Shown one piece after another: positions 43,864 to 53,100 of a stretch of 64,000 nt of DNA. Under the pieces are notes generated by a model, which was not told where the DNA came from, did no database searches, and saw only the letters and a program-made list of their open reading frames with translations. The position numbers and the translations under genes are program-made. The DNA comes from DAHVFY01 sp040388665. GTDB lineage: Bacteria; Chlamydiota; Chlamydiia; Chlamydiales; Rhabdochlamydiaceae. The stretch spans positions 1-64,000 of the forward strand of contig JAZKBL010000012.1 in the NCBI GenBank assembly GCA_040388665.1, in the 5' to 3' direction. Numbering within the stretch: position 1 is the first letter of the stretch; each line of letters begins with the position of its first letter.

Positions 43864-44799
43864 ATGTTTTCCATTATCACCGTTATTTTCATGTATGCGA
43901 CCTGGTCTAGCGTTTTTTCTTTAGGAAAGATCGCCCTCCAGTATAGCCCCCCTATTTTTTTAACGGGATTTAGAATGGCGCTTGCTGGTGTCCTCATACT
44001 TAGCTATCTAGCCATTAGAAACCGCTCCTCCTTTAAACTAGAAATGAAGCAATGGTTTTCTCTTGGCGTGCTCGCATTTTTCAGTATATACATAACAAAT
44101 ATTTTAGAGTTTTGGGGGCTACAATATCTAACAGCTGCCAAAACCTGCTTCATTTACAGTCTTTCCCCCTTCTTTGCCGCTTTTTTTTCCTATATCCACT
44201 TCAAAGAAAAGATGACACCAAGAAAATGGCTTGGACTCTCGATCGGCTTCATCGGTTTTATTCCTGTACTCATGACTCAAAGTGGTTCTGAAGAAATTTT
44301 TAACGCTTTCAGTTACTTCTCATGGCCAACTCTTGCCATTATGGGAGCTGCACTCGCCTCTGTCTATGGCTGGATTCTACTACGTATTGTTGTTAAAGAC
44401 CGCGCAGTTTCTCCTCTTATGGCCAACGGCTCAAGTATGCTCATCGGCGGGAGCTTCGCTCTTATTCATTCCCTTTTTGTAGATAGCTGGACACCTACCC
44501 CGATAGCTTCTGGCAGCGTCCTCCCCTTTTTACAAACAACGCTCTTCATTACACTCATTTCTAACATTGTCTGTTACAATCTCTACGGTCTCATGCTCCG
44601 CAAATACACAGCAACTTTCCTCTCTTTTGTCGGGCTCTTAAGTCCCATCTTCGCTTCTTTAAATAGCTGGATCTTCCTCGGAGAACCTCTTTCCTGGCAG
44701 ATCTTCCTCTCGACGGGCATCGTCTCCATCGGCCTGCTCATCGTCTATTATGCAGAACTTAAACAAGGCTATATTCTTAAAACCGCACAACAGAACTAA
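43864..44799 (+). CDS. EamA/DMT superfamily transporter
   Basis: 311 residues from the ATG at 43864, which begins directly with membrane helix 1 (FSIITVIFMYATWSSVFSLGK); no clear ribosome binding site is seen, and longer starts lack one too. Ten membrane helices in two EamA repeats; the second begins near TLAIMGAALASVYGWILLRI, and the PIFASLNSWIFLGEPLSW segment is the family hallmark. DMT proteins exchange small metabolites. In Chlamydiales some DMT members import S-adenosylmethionine, but the substrate here is not known. Confidence 0.85.
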   Translation: MFSIITVIFMYATWSSVFSLGKIALQYSPPIFLTGFRMALAGVLILSYLAIRNRSSFKLEMKQWFSLGVLAFFSIYITNILEFWGLQYLTAAKTCFIYSLSPFFAAFFSYIHFKEKMTPRKWLGLSIGFIGFIPVLMTQSGSEEIFNAFSYFSWPTLAIMGAALASVYGWILLRIVVKDRAVSPLMANGSSMLIGGSFALIHSLFVDSWTPTPIASGSVLPFLQTTLFITLISNIVCYNLYGLMLRKYTATFLSFVGLLSPIFASLNSWIFLGEPLSWQIFLSTGIVSIGLLIVYYAELKQGYILKTAQQN

Positions 44800-44869
44800 T
44801 ATTTAAAATGATAGCAGAAAAATTTCAGCTTAATTGCTTCGAGTTCTTTGCGTCTAAATTACTCATCTT

Positions 44870-45010
44870 ACGCACAAAGGGCCAAATCATAGGCTGAAGA
44901 GGGAGTTGCAAAAAGAAAATTGTGGATTTAAGGCCCGAAGGGCCGTGATAACATAGCCCAGGTCGAAGCCATACCATTACCCACAACAAAATCATATTCC
45001 ATGCCAAAGA
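44870..45010. repeat. degenerate repeat region between convergent genes
   Basis: The 249-base gap between the DMT gene and the RHS 3 partner has no convincing gene. It holds CCAAATCATAGGCTGAAG (44882-44899), a half-unit of the palindromic repeat seen at 4553-4672, and a compact hairpin GGCCC-GAA-GGGCC (44932-44944) followed by GTGATAACATAGCCC. A 60-codon frame across it (44825-45007) looks repeat-derived, not a gene. Confidence 0.5.
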
Positions 45011-45048
45011 TCTTAAAGGCGCACCACAATTTGATAAATCAAAAAGAA

Positions 45049-45591
45049 TTACAGATCAGCACCCACTACTACATTTTTGCATGAGTTAAAGCCGCAAAGT
45101 TCTAAAGCATCTTCATAAAATTCTTCACCTAAGTCGCACAGCATCTCAGTATCATGATTATAATTACAGAAATAAATTTTACCTCTTTGCAAAAGAACAT
45201 AAGCCACATATTGTTCCGAAGGCCTTTCAAGTTGTGCTGTTTTAAAGACAATCCTTAATGACAAATTTTTATAAGTTACAGGAAATTCATGAAGACATGG
45301 ACGAATTTTAACATCTAAATTTACTTTTTTGAGAAAACCTTCTGCAACGGCAACAATTAGCTGACGAGCTTCTGACTGGTTGTAATTTAATTTATTTAGA
45401 CGATAATTCATTCTAAATTCTCTAATATCAGGAACCACAACTGATGTAAAACCCGCACAAACTAAACCTTTCTCTTTATGCACCTGTCTTAAATACGAAA
45501 ACATCACATTACCCGCCAAATCACGATACGTAGGATCTTCATGACAAGAAACTAGTACGAATAACAAAACAAAGCTAATGATAACCTTCAA
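45049..45591 (-). CDS. lipoprotein partner of RHS protein 3 (candidate immunity protein)
   Basis: 180 residues. Its ATG overlaps the RHS 3 stop codon (ATGA). The lipobox is FVLVSC, so it should be anchored in a membrane by Cys16. The shared partner-family marks are SEAR (73-76), RPCL (97-100) and YEDAL (159-163), with the same order and nearly the same spacing as the other two partners. A lipid-anchored immunity protein would guard the envelope against its own exported RHS toxin; this is inferred from coupling and family conservation. Confidence 0.78.
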   Translation of the reverse strand: MKVIISFVLLFVLVSCHEDPTYRDLAGNVMFSYLRQVHKEKGLVCAGFTSVVVPDIREFRMNYRLNKLNYNQSEARQLIVAVAEGFLKKVNLDVKIRPCLHEFPVTYKNLSLRIVFKTAQLERPSEQYVAYVLLQRGKIYFCNYNHDTEMLCDLGEEFYEDALELCGFNSCKNVVVGADL

Positions 45592-48500
45592 TGCACACCT
45601 CTATAATATTTTGTGATATTATAACCAAAATCTTTCATTTCATCAAAATAACACTTGTTCGTAAAACCATGATCGATAAGAGGAACGCCTTTCCAAGTAC
45701 CAACAAAGTGTACATTGGTAGGACGCGAAGTGAGAGTGCAGTAAACTGCTTTGATGTAATTAAGTGTATCGGTCATCGGGACGAGATCGCGAACAGATAC
45801 GAAGTGGGTCACATCCCGCGCAAGAGAGCTGCTAAAAAGAGATGCGGAGCCAAAAGTGTTAACGACAATCATTTGCCGCTCTTCTTCTGTAAGAAGTTCA
45901 AGCGCTCTTTCAGTAATAAGGCCTCCTTCGCTAAAGGCAATGTGGTAAATGGTGCCGCCGCCATTCACCCCTCCCAACTGATCGATGAGGACCCTCAAGT
46001 GTGCGGCAAGTGTGCGGGCATCCCCATCTGTATGGCCAAACTTTGAGAAAACAGAATGAGACAAATCGACGACGGCGCCTCCTGATGAATTATACATGTA
46101 ATGGACAATGGCTCCACCAAAAAAATTTGAAACAAGGTCTGCATAGTCTTTGCATTCCTCAGCATATGTGAGCATCCCATTGATGACGGTAAACCGCGCT
46201 TTCTCATAATCAATTTGACCGACAGAGCCGACATGGGAAGGCAATCTTTCAGGAGCTGCTTCGTTGAGCAAAAAATGACCGAAAGCGCGCAGATACTCCC
46301 CTCCTAAAAGATCGGGAATGAAGTGGAAAGCGATGTTTGCAAACACGGCACCCACCAAATTGCATACAAGAGTCAACCCTTGAATAATCGGAAAATTACT
46401 TTCAAGTTTAGAGAAATTATATGACAAGTAAGGGAGCATGAAGGGATCGGGGGCTGTCGATTCTAAGCCGTAAAGATCATGCGCTGTCAAAGGTGAGTGA
46501 TTGAGGTAAGCATAAAGATTAAGACCGTCTGTAAACCCGGAGGGATCTGGGGTGAGAAACCTTCCAAGTTCAGGAACATAGTACCTACGGCCAAAGTAAA
46601 CAAAACCTGTTTCAGGGTCTGTTCGTTTGGAAGAGAATCCCCAGGGAGAACGTTGTGAAGAAGAGGACTCCCCAAAAGCTGTGTATTCAATAGAGGAAGC
46701 AATTGTTCCCGTTAGCACGTCTATGAGATAACTGAGATTGCCAAAAAGATCGTGAATAGGAGCATAAAGTATACCCTCTAATTCGACAGCCACTGCAGCG
46801 CCAATTTCAGCACCATGCCCGGCACCTAAAACGCGCAGCTCTTTTAAGACTCCTTCTGAAGTGATGCTGCCGATCTCGTTATCTGCATCATAGAGAAAAA
46901 GAAGTATTTCTTCCTGTATCCAAACATCGTTCTGCCAGATGTAAAAAGCCTTTGCAAGACGACGATGCAGTGGATCATACGTGTAAATGATACGGGAGGC
47001 CTTTGGCTTGACCACTTCGGTAAGCCGGTCAAGAGAATCATAGATGTACTCGGTATTATCATCTCTTTTCAAAATAGGGTTGCCATTTCTATCGTATTTA
47101 TATTTCGAAAAGAGATGATTGAGAAGATCGAGATCTTCCCGCTCTTGATCTTTTTCAATGCGTCTACCAAGAGAATCGCAGACATATTCATGCCCCTCTT
47201 CATTAATCAGGTGTTTTAAACTGTCATAGGAAAAAGAGCGTGGGCTATTGTTTGTGTGGATTTCTTTGATGTTGCCGCAAGGATCGATCACATCAATCTC
47301 TTGATTGAAGTAAGCAGAATGGATCTGCGTTAACCGGCCAAGAGGATCGATACCGTGGTCAAGAGACCCAAGATTTCCGATCAGTTGTTGGCTACGCGGC
47401 GCGCCTGATTTATCATAATGGGTGTAGGTGTGTGTATAAGCGTGTATGCCATTTGCATCATATCGAGACACAGTATGTAAGTGCTTTGTTTTATAGCTGT
47501 AGCGGATGAAAGAGCTGTCCGGCAGTGTGAGCTGCAAGCGCCTTCCTTGAAGGTCGTACCTGTTAATGAATGTCAGCCCCGTTGCAAGAGTTTCTTTTTC
47601 AAGACGACCCCTAGCATCATAACTGCGCTCTGTTGCTTTACCTGTGATCTCATCTTGGATCAAGAAGGGTTTGGTTAATGTTTTCTCATAAAAATAGCGG
47701 TAGTGACAATCATCTGCACTTGAGGAAAGATCTTCAAGCCGTCCTAAAGGATCAAAAATATAAGTCAGCACAACCCCATCAGGTTTTGTGATGGAGGCTC
47801 TTTCTCCGCGAAGAGTGTACCCATACGTCGTTGTTTTCTGCTTTGACGCTCCTTCTGCTTCAACAACTTTAATCGTTCGTCCCATGCTGTCATATTTTAA
47901 ATGCGTCATCAAGATTTCTTGATGCCCATCTGGAGAAATTAGAGCTGTTTTTTGCAAGGCCAAATCACCGTCTGCTGTATAGAACATTTCATTAAAGGCC
48001 GTCTGAACTCCAAAGGTGTTTTTCCTTTCAACCGACAAAGGACGATCCAGTACATCAAATGTGGTGATGGTCTGATTGCCAAGAGGATCTATTTCCGTTA
48101 TCGTAAAAGGAGAGGTGTCACTATAAAAGATAAGCGTAGAGTGCCCTAAAGGATCTTTTTTCTCATAAACCCTGTTCCATGAATCATAACGCGTAATTTC
48201 TGTTGCTACTGTATCGTCAAAATAGCGAATGATTTCTTCGCAATTGCCAGCCAAATCATAAAAATAACGGATCCTAGCAAGGATCTCTTTTTTTGCATTC
48301 TCTTCCCTCTCTTCCTTAAGCTGCCCAAGAAGATTGTATTTAGTAAAAAGGTGTAAATCCTGCGAAGTTGTGCGTGCAAGAAATCCTAAAGCATCATAAG
48401 AATACGTGATTGTCTCACCCTCTGTTGTTTCTGAGTCTTTTCTACCTGCTTTATCATAAGTGTAGGTTGTGTGCCTTCCCTCATTGTCTGTTTGAGAAGT

Positions 48501-50858
48501 GATATGGAAGCTGTTGTACGTCAAAATTTGTACCACCATACCGGCTACCGTTTTTTGTATGAGCTGCTGGCAGGTATTATAAAGATAGACTGTCTCATAG
48601 CCCTTCTGATCGACCGCTGTTTTCAGCGTGCCATCAAGGTTGTAAGTAAACGTTTCAATTGTGCCATTAGAGTAAGTAATTTCTATAGGACTGCCCCGAC
48701 TATTATAGCGCGTTGTTGTTGTGCGCCCAAGAGGCGTTGTTTCAGAAGTTATTTTTCCAAGGCAATTGTATTCCGCCCGAGCAATAGGCTCTATTTCCTG
48801 TCCGTCTTCATTCTGCACTTTAGGAAAAATTGTCTTAATGACGTTGCCATCAAGATCGCGTTCGAAAACGATCTCGCGGTTCAAGTAGTCAAGAATTTTT
48901 GTCTGCTGGTACTTGTGATTATATTTATAATAAGTGTGGTGTTTTTTTCCTTCAGCCTTAACCACATGACATGTGACATGATTGCCTTTGTCATGGTGTT
49001 TTTCATGAACAACACCTCCTGGAAGTGTGCAGGTGAACTGATTACCGAAACAATCATTAGTTATATAAGTTGTTTGTCCTGCAGGGTTTGTTTCACAAGT
49101 CAAAAAACCATATCTGTCATAGTTGTATTCAAGAGTATATCGGGACTGATTTTCGCTATCATAAATGGTTTTATACTCCACTCTACGCTGAAGATTGTAC
49201 CTAATAAAGGTCTTTGTGATGAGCTTTTCACATCCATCTCTTAAGTAATACTCTTCAATCCATTCAGGCAAACCATGTTCTTCATAGCTAAATTTTGTGA
49301 TGAACCGTTCTGTAACACCTGAGAGATTATCTAGCTCCCATGTTTCACCATCATCTGTGATCAGTGTTTCTAGAAGGTTTTTTGCATTATATTGATGAAA
49401 TTCCCGTTTGATCATTTTCTTTCCATCATGGAGGCCGCGAAAAGAAAGAAGATCAGTGCCACTTTTATATTCATAAGTGGTACACCTGCCGTTCTCTTCT
49501 GTTTGCGTGAGCATGAGATTGTGATCATCATAAGTATAGGTTGTTGTATAGGACTGAAAAGCCCCTTCTCCTGAAAGATCTCCAGAAAAAATCTCTTCGA
49601 GGACATTACCTCTGGCGTCATATTCAAAACGTTTTTCCCAGACTTTATTATTCTCTTTATCGTAAAAGATTTTGGCTTTCAGCTGTCCATACTCTCGCCA
49701 TTCAAACTTAAGTTTTGTATAAAGCGTCTCTTTGTCGAACCGTTCAATGGCGTTGATGTAAAAGTTAGGGCTAAAGTGGACGCGTGTAAGGTTGTTAAGC
49801 GCATCATAAATATCTGTTTTTCCATTTTCTTTATAAGCGTAACGTTTTTTCTTCTTTTTGATTTTTTCTCTGCTAATATCATAGGAAAAGCGATACGTGG
49901 GAACAAGTTCTTCCCCTACCATCTCATAAATTGTTTTAACCCGATCACACCTGGGATCTTTGAAGCTTCCCGTGTCTTTTTTAGTGTAGTAGTCAACCCT
50001 AATTTTTCTCCCCTCAGGAAACTGTCTCTCCTTCACAAAAAAATGAACATCCAAGCCTGCAGTGAATTCAAACTTTTCTTCAGGTTTTTCAGTAAATGTT
50101 GCCTTTTTGATCAGACCGCCCCACATATCGTAGTGAAGGACTCTTCCATCAGAAGTTGTGATTTCAAAACCACTTTCTTTATCTAAATAACGAAATTTGA
50201 TTTCTGCGTAGACCTCAGTTTTAGAGGGACCTGATGTGCATATTCTCTTAAGCCTCTCCTGTTTGTTATAGTGATAAATGATGTAGTTGCCATTGGATAG
50301 TTGCTCTAATTTAAGAAGATAAGTTCTTGGAGATGTTTTTTTATAGGTGCGCACAGTGCCATTTGCACAATGCACTATAACTTCGGGCCCCTTGCGTATG
50401 ACGACGGTATTGCGCAAATTTGTTCTTCCACTTATTGTTCCTTGAGAGGTGTTCGTGATCCCTTTTCCATGTTTTTCGATGCTTAAACGGTAAACATGAG
50501 GATCATGTTCTGTAACTTTATACGTAATCATCGAACCTGTGGGTTCTGCAACGCGGATGTACTTCTTTTTTTTGCTACCGCCATCCATCACTTTTAATAG
50601 TGTATGAGGAAAAAAGGTCCATCCTCCATTCCCATCTCCACTAACATAGCTTCTATGAACAATCAAAGGCTGTGCAGCAAGAATCACGATATCAGCTTCA
50701 CTGATGAGAAAATCGCCTGTCAGGCTGTTGACGTGAGGACAAAGATTAGAAGAAGGATCGCCCTCTGTTGCTGCAAGAACGTAAGGATCTTTAAGATCTG
50801 CAAAAAGAGAAATGCATGTGAAAATTAAAAGAAGAACGTAGCGCATAAAATTGCTCAT
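45588..50858 (-). CDS. RHS/YD-repeat protein 3, exported, with C-terminal alpha/beta-hydrolase-like tip
   Basis: 1756 residues from the ATG at 50858; the ATG at 50846 (MRYVLLLIFTCISLFAD) gives a neater signal peptide and a more normal leader length. The N-terminal region (HVNSLTGDFLISEADIV) resembles that of RHS 2. YD repeats and the core (SSKRTDPETGFVYFGRRYY, LTPDPSGFTDGLNLYAYL, DLYGLES) are closest to RHS 1. The tip after about residue 1465 has a hydrophobic stretch (LVCNLVGAVFANIAF) and a triad-like set S1643 in FSEGG, D1691 in SVRDLVP and H1730 in LIDHGF. Sec-exported with no PAAR part. It forms an operon with the lipoprotein at 45049. Confidence 0.93.
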   Translation of the reverse strand: MSNFMRYVLLLIFTCISLFADLKDPYVLAATEGDPSSNLCPHVNSLTGDFLISEADIVILAAQPLIVHRSYVSGDGNGGWTFFPHTLLKVMDGGSKKKKYIRVAEPTGSMITYKVTEHDPHVYRLSIEKHGKGITNTSQGTISGRTNLRNTVVIRKGPEVIVHCANGTVRTYKKTSPRTYLLKLEQLSNGNYIIYHYNKQERLKRICTSGPSKTEVYAEIKFRYLDKESGFEITTSDGRVLHYDMWGGLIKKATFTEKPEEKFEFTAGLDVHFFVKERQFPEGRKIRVDYYTKKDTGSFKDPRCDRVKTIYEMVGEELVPTYRFSYDISREKIKKKKKRYAYKENGKTDIYDALNNLTRVHFSPNFYINAIERFDKETLYTKLKFEWREYGQLKAKIFYDKENNKVWEKRFEYDARGNVLEEIFSGDLSGEGAFQSYTTTYTYDDHNLMLTQTEENGRCTTYEYKSGTDLLSFRGLHDGKKMIKREFHQYNAKNLLETLITDDGETWELDNLSGVTERFITKFSYEEHGLPEWIEEYYLRDGCEKLITKTFIRYNLQRRVEYKTIYDSENQSRYTLEYNYDRYGFLTCETNPAGQTTYITNDCFGNQFTCTLPGGVVHEKHHDKGNHVTCHVVKAEGKKHHTYYKYNHKYQQTKILDYLNREIVFERDLDGNVIKTIFPKVQNEDGQEIEPIARAEYNCLGKITSETTPLGRTTTTRYNSRGSPIEITYSNGTIETFTYNLDGTLKTAVDQKGYETVYLYNTCQQLIQKTVAGMVVQILTYNSFHITSQTDNEGRHTTYTYDKAGRKDSETTEGETITYSYDALGFLARTTSQDLHLFTKYNLLGQLKEEREENAKKEILARIRYFYDLAGNCEEIIRYFDDTVATEITRYDSWNRVYEKKDPLGHSTLIFYSDTSPFTITEIDPLGNQTITTFDVLDRPLSVERKNTFGVQTAFNEMFYTADGDLALQKTALISPDGHQEILMTHLKYDSMGRTIKVVEAEGASKQKTTTYGYTLRGERASITKPDGVVLTYIFDPLGRLEDLSSSADDCHYRYFYEKTLTKPFLIQDEITGKATERSYDARGRLEKETLATGLTFINRYDLQGRRLQLTLPDSSFIRYSYKTKHLHTVSRYDANGIHAYTHTYTHYDKSGAPRSQQLIGNLGSLDHGIDPLGRLTQIHSAYFNQEIDVIDPCGNIKEIHTNNSPRSFSYDSLKHLINEEGHEYVCDSLGRRIEKDQEREDLDLLNHLFSKYKYDRNGNPILKRDDNTEYIYDSLDRLTEVVKPKASRIIYTYDPLHRRLAKAFYIWQNDVWIQEEILLFLYDADNEIGSITSEGVLKELRVLGAGHGAEIGAAVAVELEGILYAPIHDLFGNLSYLIDVLTGTIASSIEYTAFGESSSSQRSPWGFSSKRTDPETGFVYFGRRYYVPELGRFLTPDPSGFTDGLNLYAYLNHSPLTAHDLYGLESTAPDPFMLPYLSYNFSKLESNFPIIQGLTLVCNLVGAVFANIAFHFIPDLLGGEYLRAFGHFLLNEAAPERLPSHVGSVGQIDYEKARFTVINGMLTYAEECKDYADLVSNFFGGAIVHYMYNSSGGAVVDLSHSVFSKFGHTDGDARTLAAHLRVLIDQLGGVNGGGTIYHIAFSEGGLITERALELLTEEERQMIVVNTFGSASLFSSSLARDVTHFVSVRDLVPMTDTLNYIKAVYCTLTSRPTNVHFVGTWKGVPLIDHGFTNKCYFDEMKDFGYNITKYYRGVH

Positions 50859-50872
50859 GATTTTTGCGCGAA

Positions 50873-50901
50873 AGATAACACGTAAAAAGAGTTTTAGTCA
50901 A
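50873..50901 (-). promoter_or_regulatory. promoter of RHS 3 locus
   Basis: Read on the minus strand: TTGACT (50901-50896), 17 bases, TTATCT (50878-50873). This is close to the sigma-70 consensus. It overlaps the last codons of the release-factor-like gene. The start point near 50866 favours the downstream ATG at 50846. Confidence 0.58.
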
Positions 50902-51292
50902 AAAAATCTTTTGGAGGCTTGCGTAAAGTTTTTTTAACAGAGACCTGTTTTTTTTGAACGAGCATTTTTTCTTTCATTTTTCTCGTTCGGGGGCGTTTTT
51001 GACGGCGTTTTTTTTCGCGGATCTGTTGCAGATCAAACCGAATCGTCTCTTTCTCTTTTTCAAGACGCTCGCAAAGCATCGTACGTGCAGCAATCCGGTT
51101 ATGCTCTCTTGAGCGTTCTTCCTGACACTTTACTTCAATGCCTGACGGGATATGTTTTAGATAAACGCAAGAGGAAGTCTTATTGATCTTTTGCCCTCCT
51201 CTTCCCGATCCTAAAATGAATTTCTCAATGAGATCTTCATCCCGAATCCCAAGAAGCTCCATGCGTCTTAGTAGACTTTCTTCTTCACTCAT
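50894..51292 (-). CDS. peptide chain release factor-like protein (RF-1 domain only)
   Basis: 132 residues. The peptidyl-tRNA hydrolysis motif is in GSGRGGQKINKTSS (GGQ 32-34), followed by EERSREHNRIAARTML. There is no codon-recognition domain. The C-terminus is a long basic helix (EKKRRQKRPRTRKMKEKM), as in ArfB/ICT1-type rescue factors, where a basic tail enters the empty mRNA channel. It probably frees stalled ribosomes. Eleven bases separate it from the upstream OppA gene, so both may share a transcript. Confidence 0.88.
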   Translation of the reverse strand: MSEEESLLRRMELLGIRDEDLIEKFILGSGRGGQKINKTSSCVYLKHIPSGIEVKCQEERSREHNRIAARTMLCERLEKEKETIRFDLQQIREKKRRQKRPRTRKMKEKMLVQKKQVSVKKTLRKPPKDFFD

Positions 51293-51303
51293 AAATCATG
51301 ATA

Positions 51304-52899
51304 TTAAGGAGCGATCGAAATTTGGTCAAAGTAGATTTGTCCAAGAGGTGAAATTCCAAATCCCCTAACATGAGGTTGAATGAGAAACGCATAGTTGCTA
51401 TGAAAAAGACATGTGATCGGCATTTCATCCACAAGAATTTTTTCAGCCTCTAAAATCTTTTCAAAGCGCTCTTTGGGACACGAGGTTTTCATAGCTTGGT
51501 TCAAAATCTCGTTATATCCAAGATGTGACCATTTAGAATAATTACGATGGCTTTTTTTATCACAAAAGCGCTCCAAGATATTCATGGCATCGCCATACTC
51601 TGCAACCCAAATAAAAAGGCCAATCTCATAATCGCCTTTAGAAGAACGTTCATGTAAGGCTTTAAAATCAACATTTTCCAAACGGACTGTAATGCCAAGA
51701 ACTTTAGACCATTCATTTTGCAGATGCTGCGTAATTAAATGGTTAAGTTCGCTAGAACAATACATAAAAGATAAGTTTTTAAGGTCATCTTTTGTGATGT
51801 TTAATTCTTTAAGTCCCACTTCAAGACACTCTCTTGCCTTTTCTAAATCGGCATCGATGAAAAGAGGGGGAGCCTCTTCTGGGAGCAATACAGGAGGAAT
51901 AATGTTAAGAGCCGGCTCTTCCTGCAGCTGTGTAATATGTTTTACGATCGCGTTGCGGTTAACAGCATAAGAGAACGCTCTACGCATGTTAGCATTGTTA
52001 AAAGGAAACACATTCGTATTGAATGCAAGAAATTTACTCATAGCAACAGGAAAAAACGTCAGCAGGTTTTTCTTATCAAGTTCTTGGTGAAACACAGTAG
52101 GGAAGCAGGAAAGTGGAGCGCCAATAAGGTCAAAATATCCACTTGCATACATATGAAGAGCAATCATCTCGCGGTCAATAATGTTAATAAAAACATTGTT
52201 GAGCTTAACGTCGTTTGCTTTGCGAAAATAAGGATTTTTTTCAAAAATCATCTCATCATTCACTTTCCACTCTTTGAACTGAAAAGGGCCATTACAAATA
52301 AAATGACTAGGGGAAACAGCCCAATTAGGATTTTTATCCTCCATATCCATGTTGATAGGCAAAAGAACAGAGGATGCCACAATCTGCAAAAAATGAGGTG
52401 TCGGTAATTCAAGTTCCACCACTAAAGTTTTTTCATCAACAGCTCTAATACCCACATCACTTAAAGGAAGAGCTCCTTGTTTAGCTGAATACGCATTTTT
52501 AATGGAGTAAAGTAAATAAGCATCAGGACATGGAAAATCAGGAGACAAAACGCTTTTCCAACTTCTTTCAAAATCAAAAGCTGTTACAGGAACTCCATTC
52601 GACCAGTTCGCATCATCAAGATAAAAAGTATACATTTTTTCATCAGAAGAAATTTCCCACGACTTCGCCTGTGCGGGTGACAGTGTCATATCAGGATTCA
52701 ATCGTAAAAGCCCCTCAAAAAGCATAAAATGCACTTGAGATGCGCCCACATCATTTCCAATGCGAGGATCCAAGGATGCTGGTTCTCTCTGAAGATTAAT
52801 GCGAAGATCTTGCCCTTTCTTTTCCATAGGATGTCCTGTTTTCGCGCATCCGGCAAACAATAGTAAGCTTACACCTAAAAATGCGGTCTGAATGTTCAT
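51304..52899 (-). CDS. oppA: oligopeptide ABC transporter substrate-binding lipoprotein (OppA-like)
   Basis: 531 residues from the ATG at 52899 (GAGG just upstream; ATG 52908 is possible). The lipobox is LFAGC. Typical SBP family 5 segments include LQREPASLDPRIGNDVGAS, FEGLLRLNPDMTLSPAQAKSWEIS and NMRRAFSYAVNRNAIV. It binds short peptides in the periplasm for an Opp/Dpp importer, but no permease or ATPase genes are next to it. Chlamydiae carry several oppA-like paralogs, often separate from the rest of the transporter. Confidence 0.92.
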   Translation of the reverse strand: MNIQTAFLGVSLLLFAGCAKTGHPMEKKGQDLRINLQREPASLDPRIGNDVGASQVHFMLFEGLLRLNPDMTLSPAQAKSWEISSDEKMYTFYLDDANWSNGVPVTAFDFERSWKSVLSPDFPCPDAYLLYSIKNAYSAKQGALPLSDVGIRAVDEKTLVVELELPTPHFLQIVASSVLLPINMDMEDKNPNWAVSPSHFICNGPFQFKEWKVNDEMIFEKNPYFRKANDVKLNNVFINIIDREMIALHMYASGYFDLIGAPLSCFPTVFHQELDKKNLLTFFPVAMSKFLAFNTNVFPFNNANMRRAFSYAVNRNAIVKHITQLQEEPALNIIPPVLLPEEAPPLFIDADLEKARECLEVGLKELNITKDDLKNLSFMYCSSELNHLITQHLQNEWSKVLGITVRLENVDFKALHERSSKGDYEIGLFIWVAEYGDAMNILERFCDKKSHRNYSKWSHLGYNEILNQAMKTSCPKERFEKILEAEKILVDEMPITCLFHSNYAFLIQPHVRGFGISPLGQIYFDQISIAP

Positions 52900-52966
52900 T
52901 TTCCTCATTAGCAAAAATTTAAGTATAAACTATTTAGGATTAAGAGAACATAAAGAAATTTAGAGC

Positions 52967-52995
52967 TTGGTTCAAACAAAATAATAAGCTAGAAT
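52967..52995 (+). promoter_or_regulatory. promoter of the TPP-riboswitch operon
   Basis: TTGGTT (52967-52972), 17 bases, TAGAAT (52990-52995). The predicted start at about 53001-53002 is exactly where the riboswitch fold begins, which supports both calls. Confidence 0.6.
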
Positions 52996-53001
52996 AATCG
53001 C

Positions 53002-53096
53002 CAACACCAGAGGTGCTGCATCGAAGATGCGGCTGAAAGGGAAAATAGATCCCAACTCTCAGTACTTGATCTGGATAATACCAGCGTAAGGAGTGT
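53002..53096 (+). ncRNA. TPP (thi-box) riboswitch
   Basis: The conserved 3' half CTTGATCTGGATAATACCAG (53066-53085), then CGTAAGGAG, is a near-perfect thi-box. The 5' half has AGGTGC (53011-53016), a small variable arm (GCATCGAAGATGC, 53018-53030) and GGCTGAAAG in place of the usual GGCTGAGA. CACC/GGTG and ACAC/GTGT pairings can close the ends. The last helix includes AAGGAG (53088-53093), the ribosome binding site of the next gene, so TPP binding would block translation. This is the classical mode for thiamine genes. Confidence 0.9.
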
Positions 53097-53100
53097 GCAC

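Noticed and set aside
44825..45007. 60-codon minus-strand ORF between the DMT transporter and the RHS 3 partner
   Set aside because: It runs through degenerate repeat sequence, has no ribosome binding site and no recognisable protein features.
48471..49244. 257-codon open frame on the plus strand inside RHS gene 3
   Set aside because: Same reason: an antisense frame across RHS repeats without its own signals.
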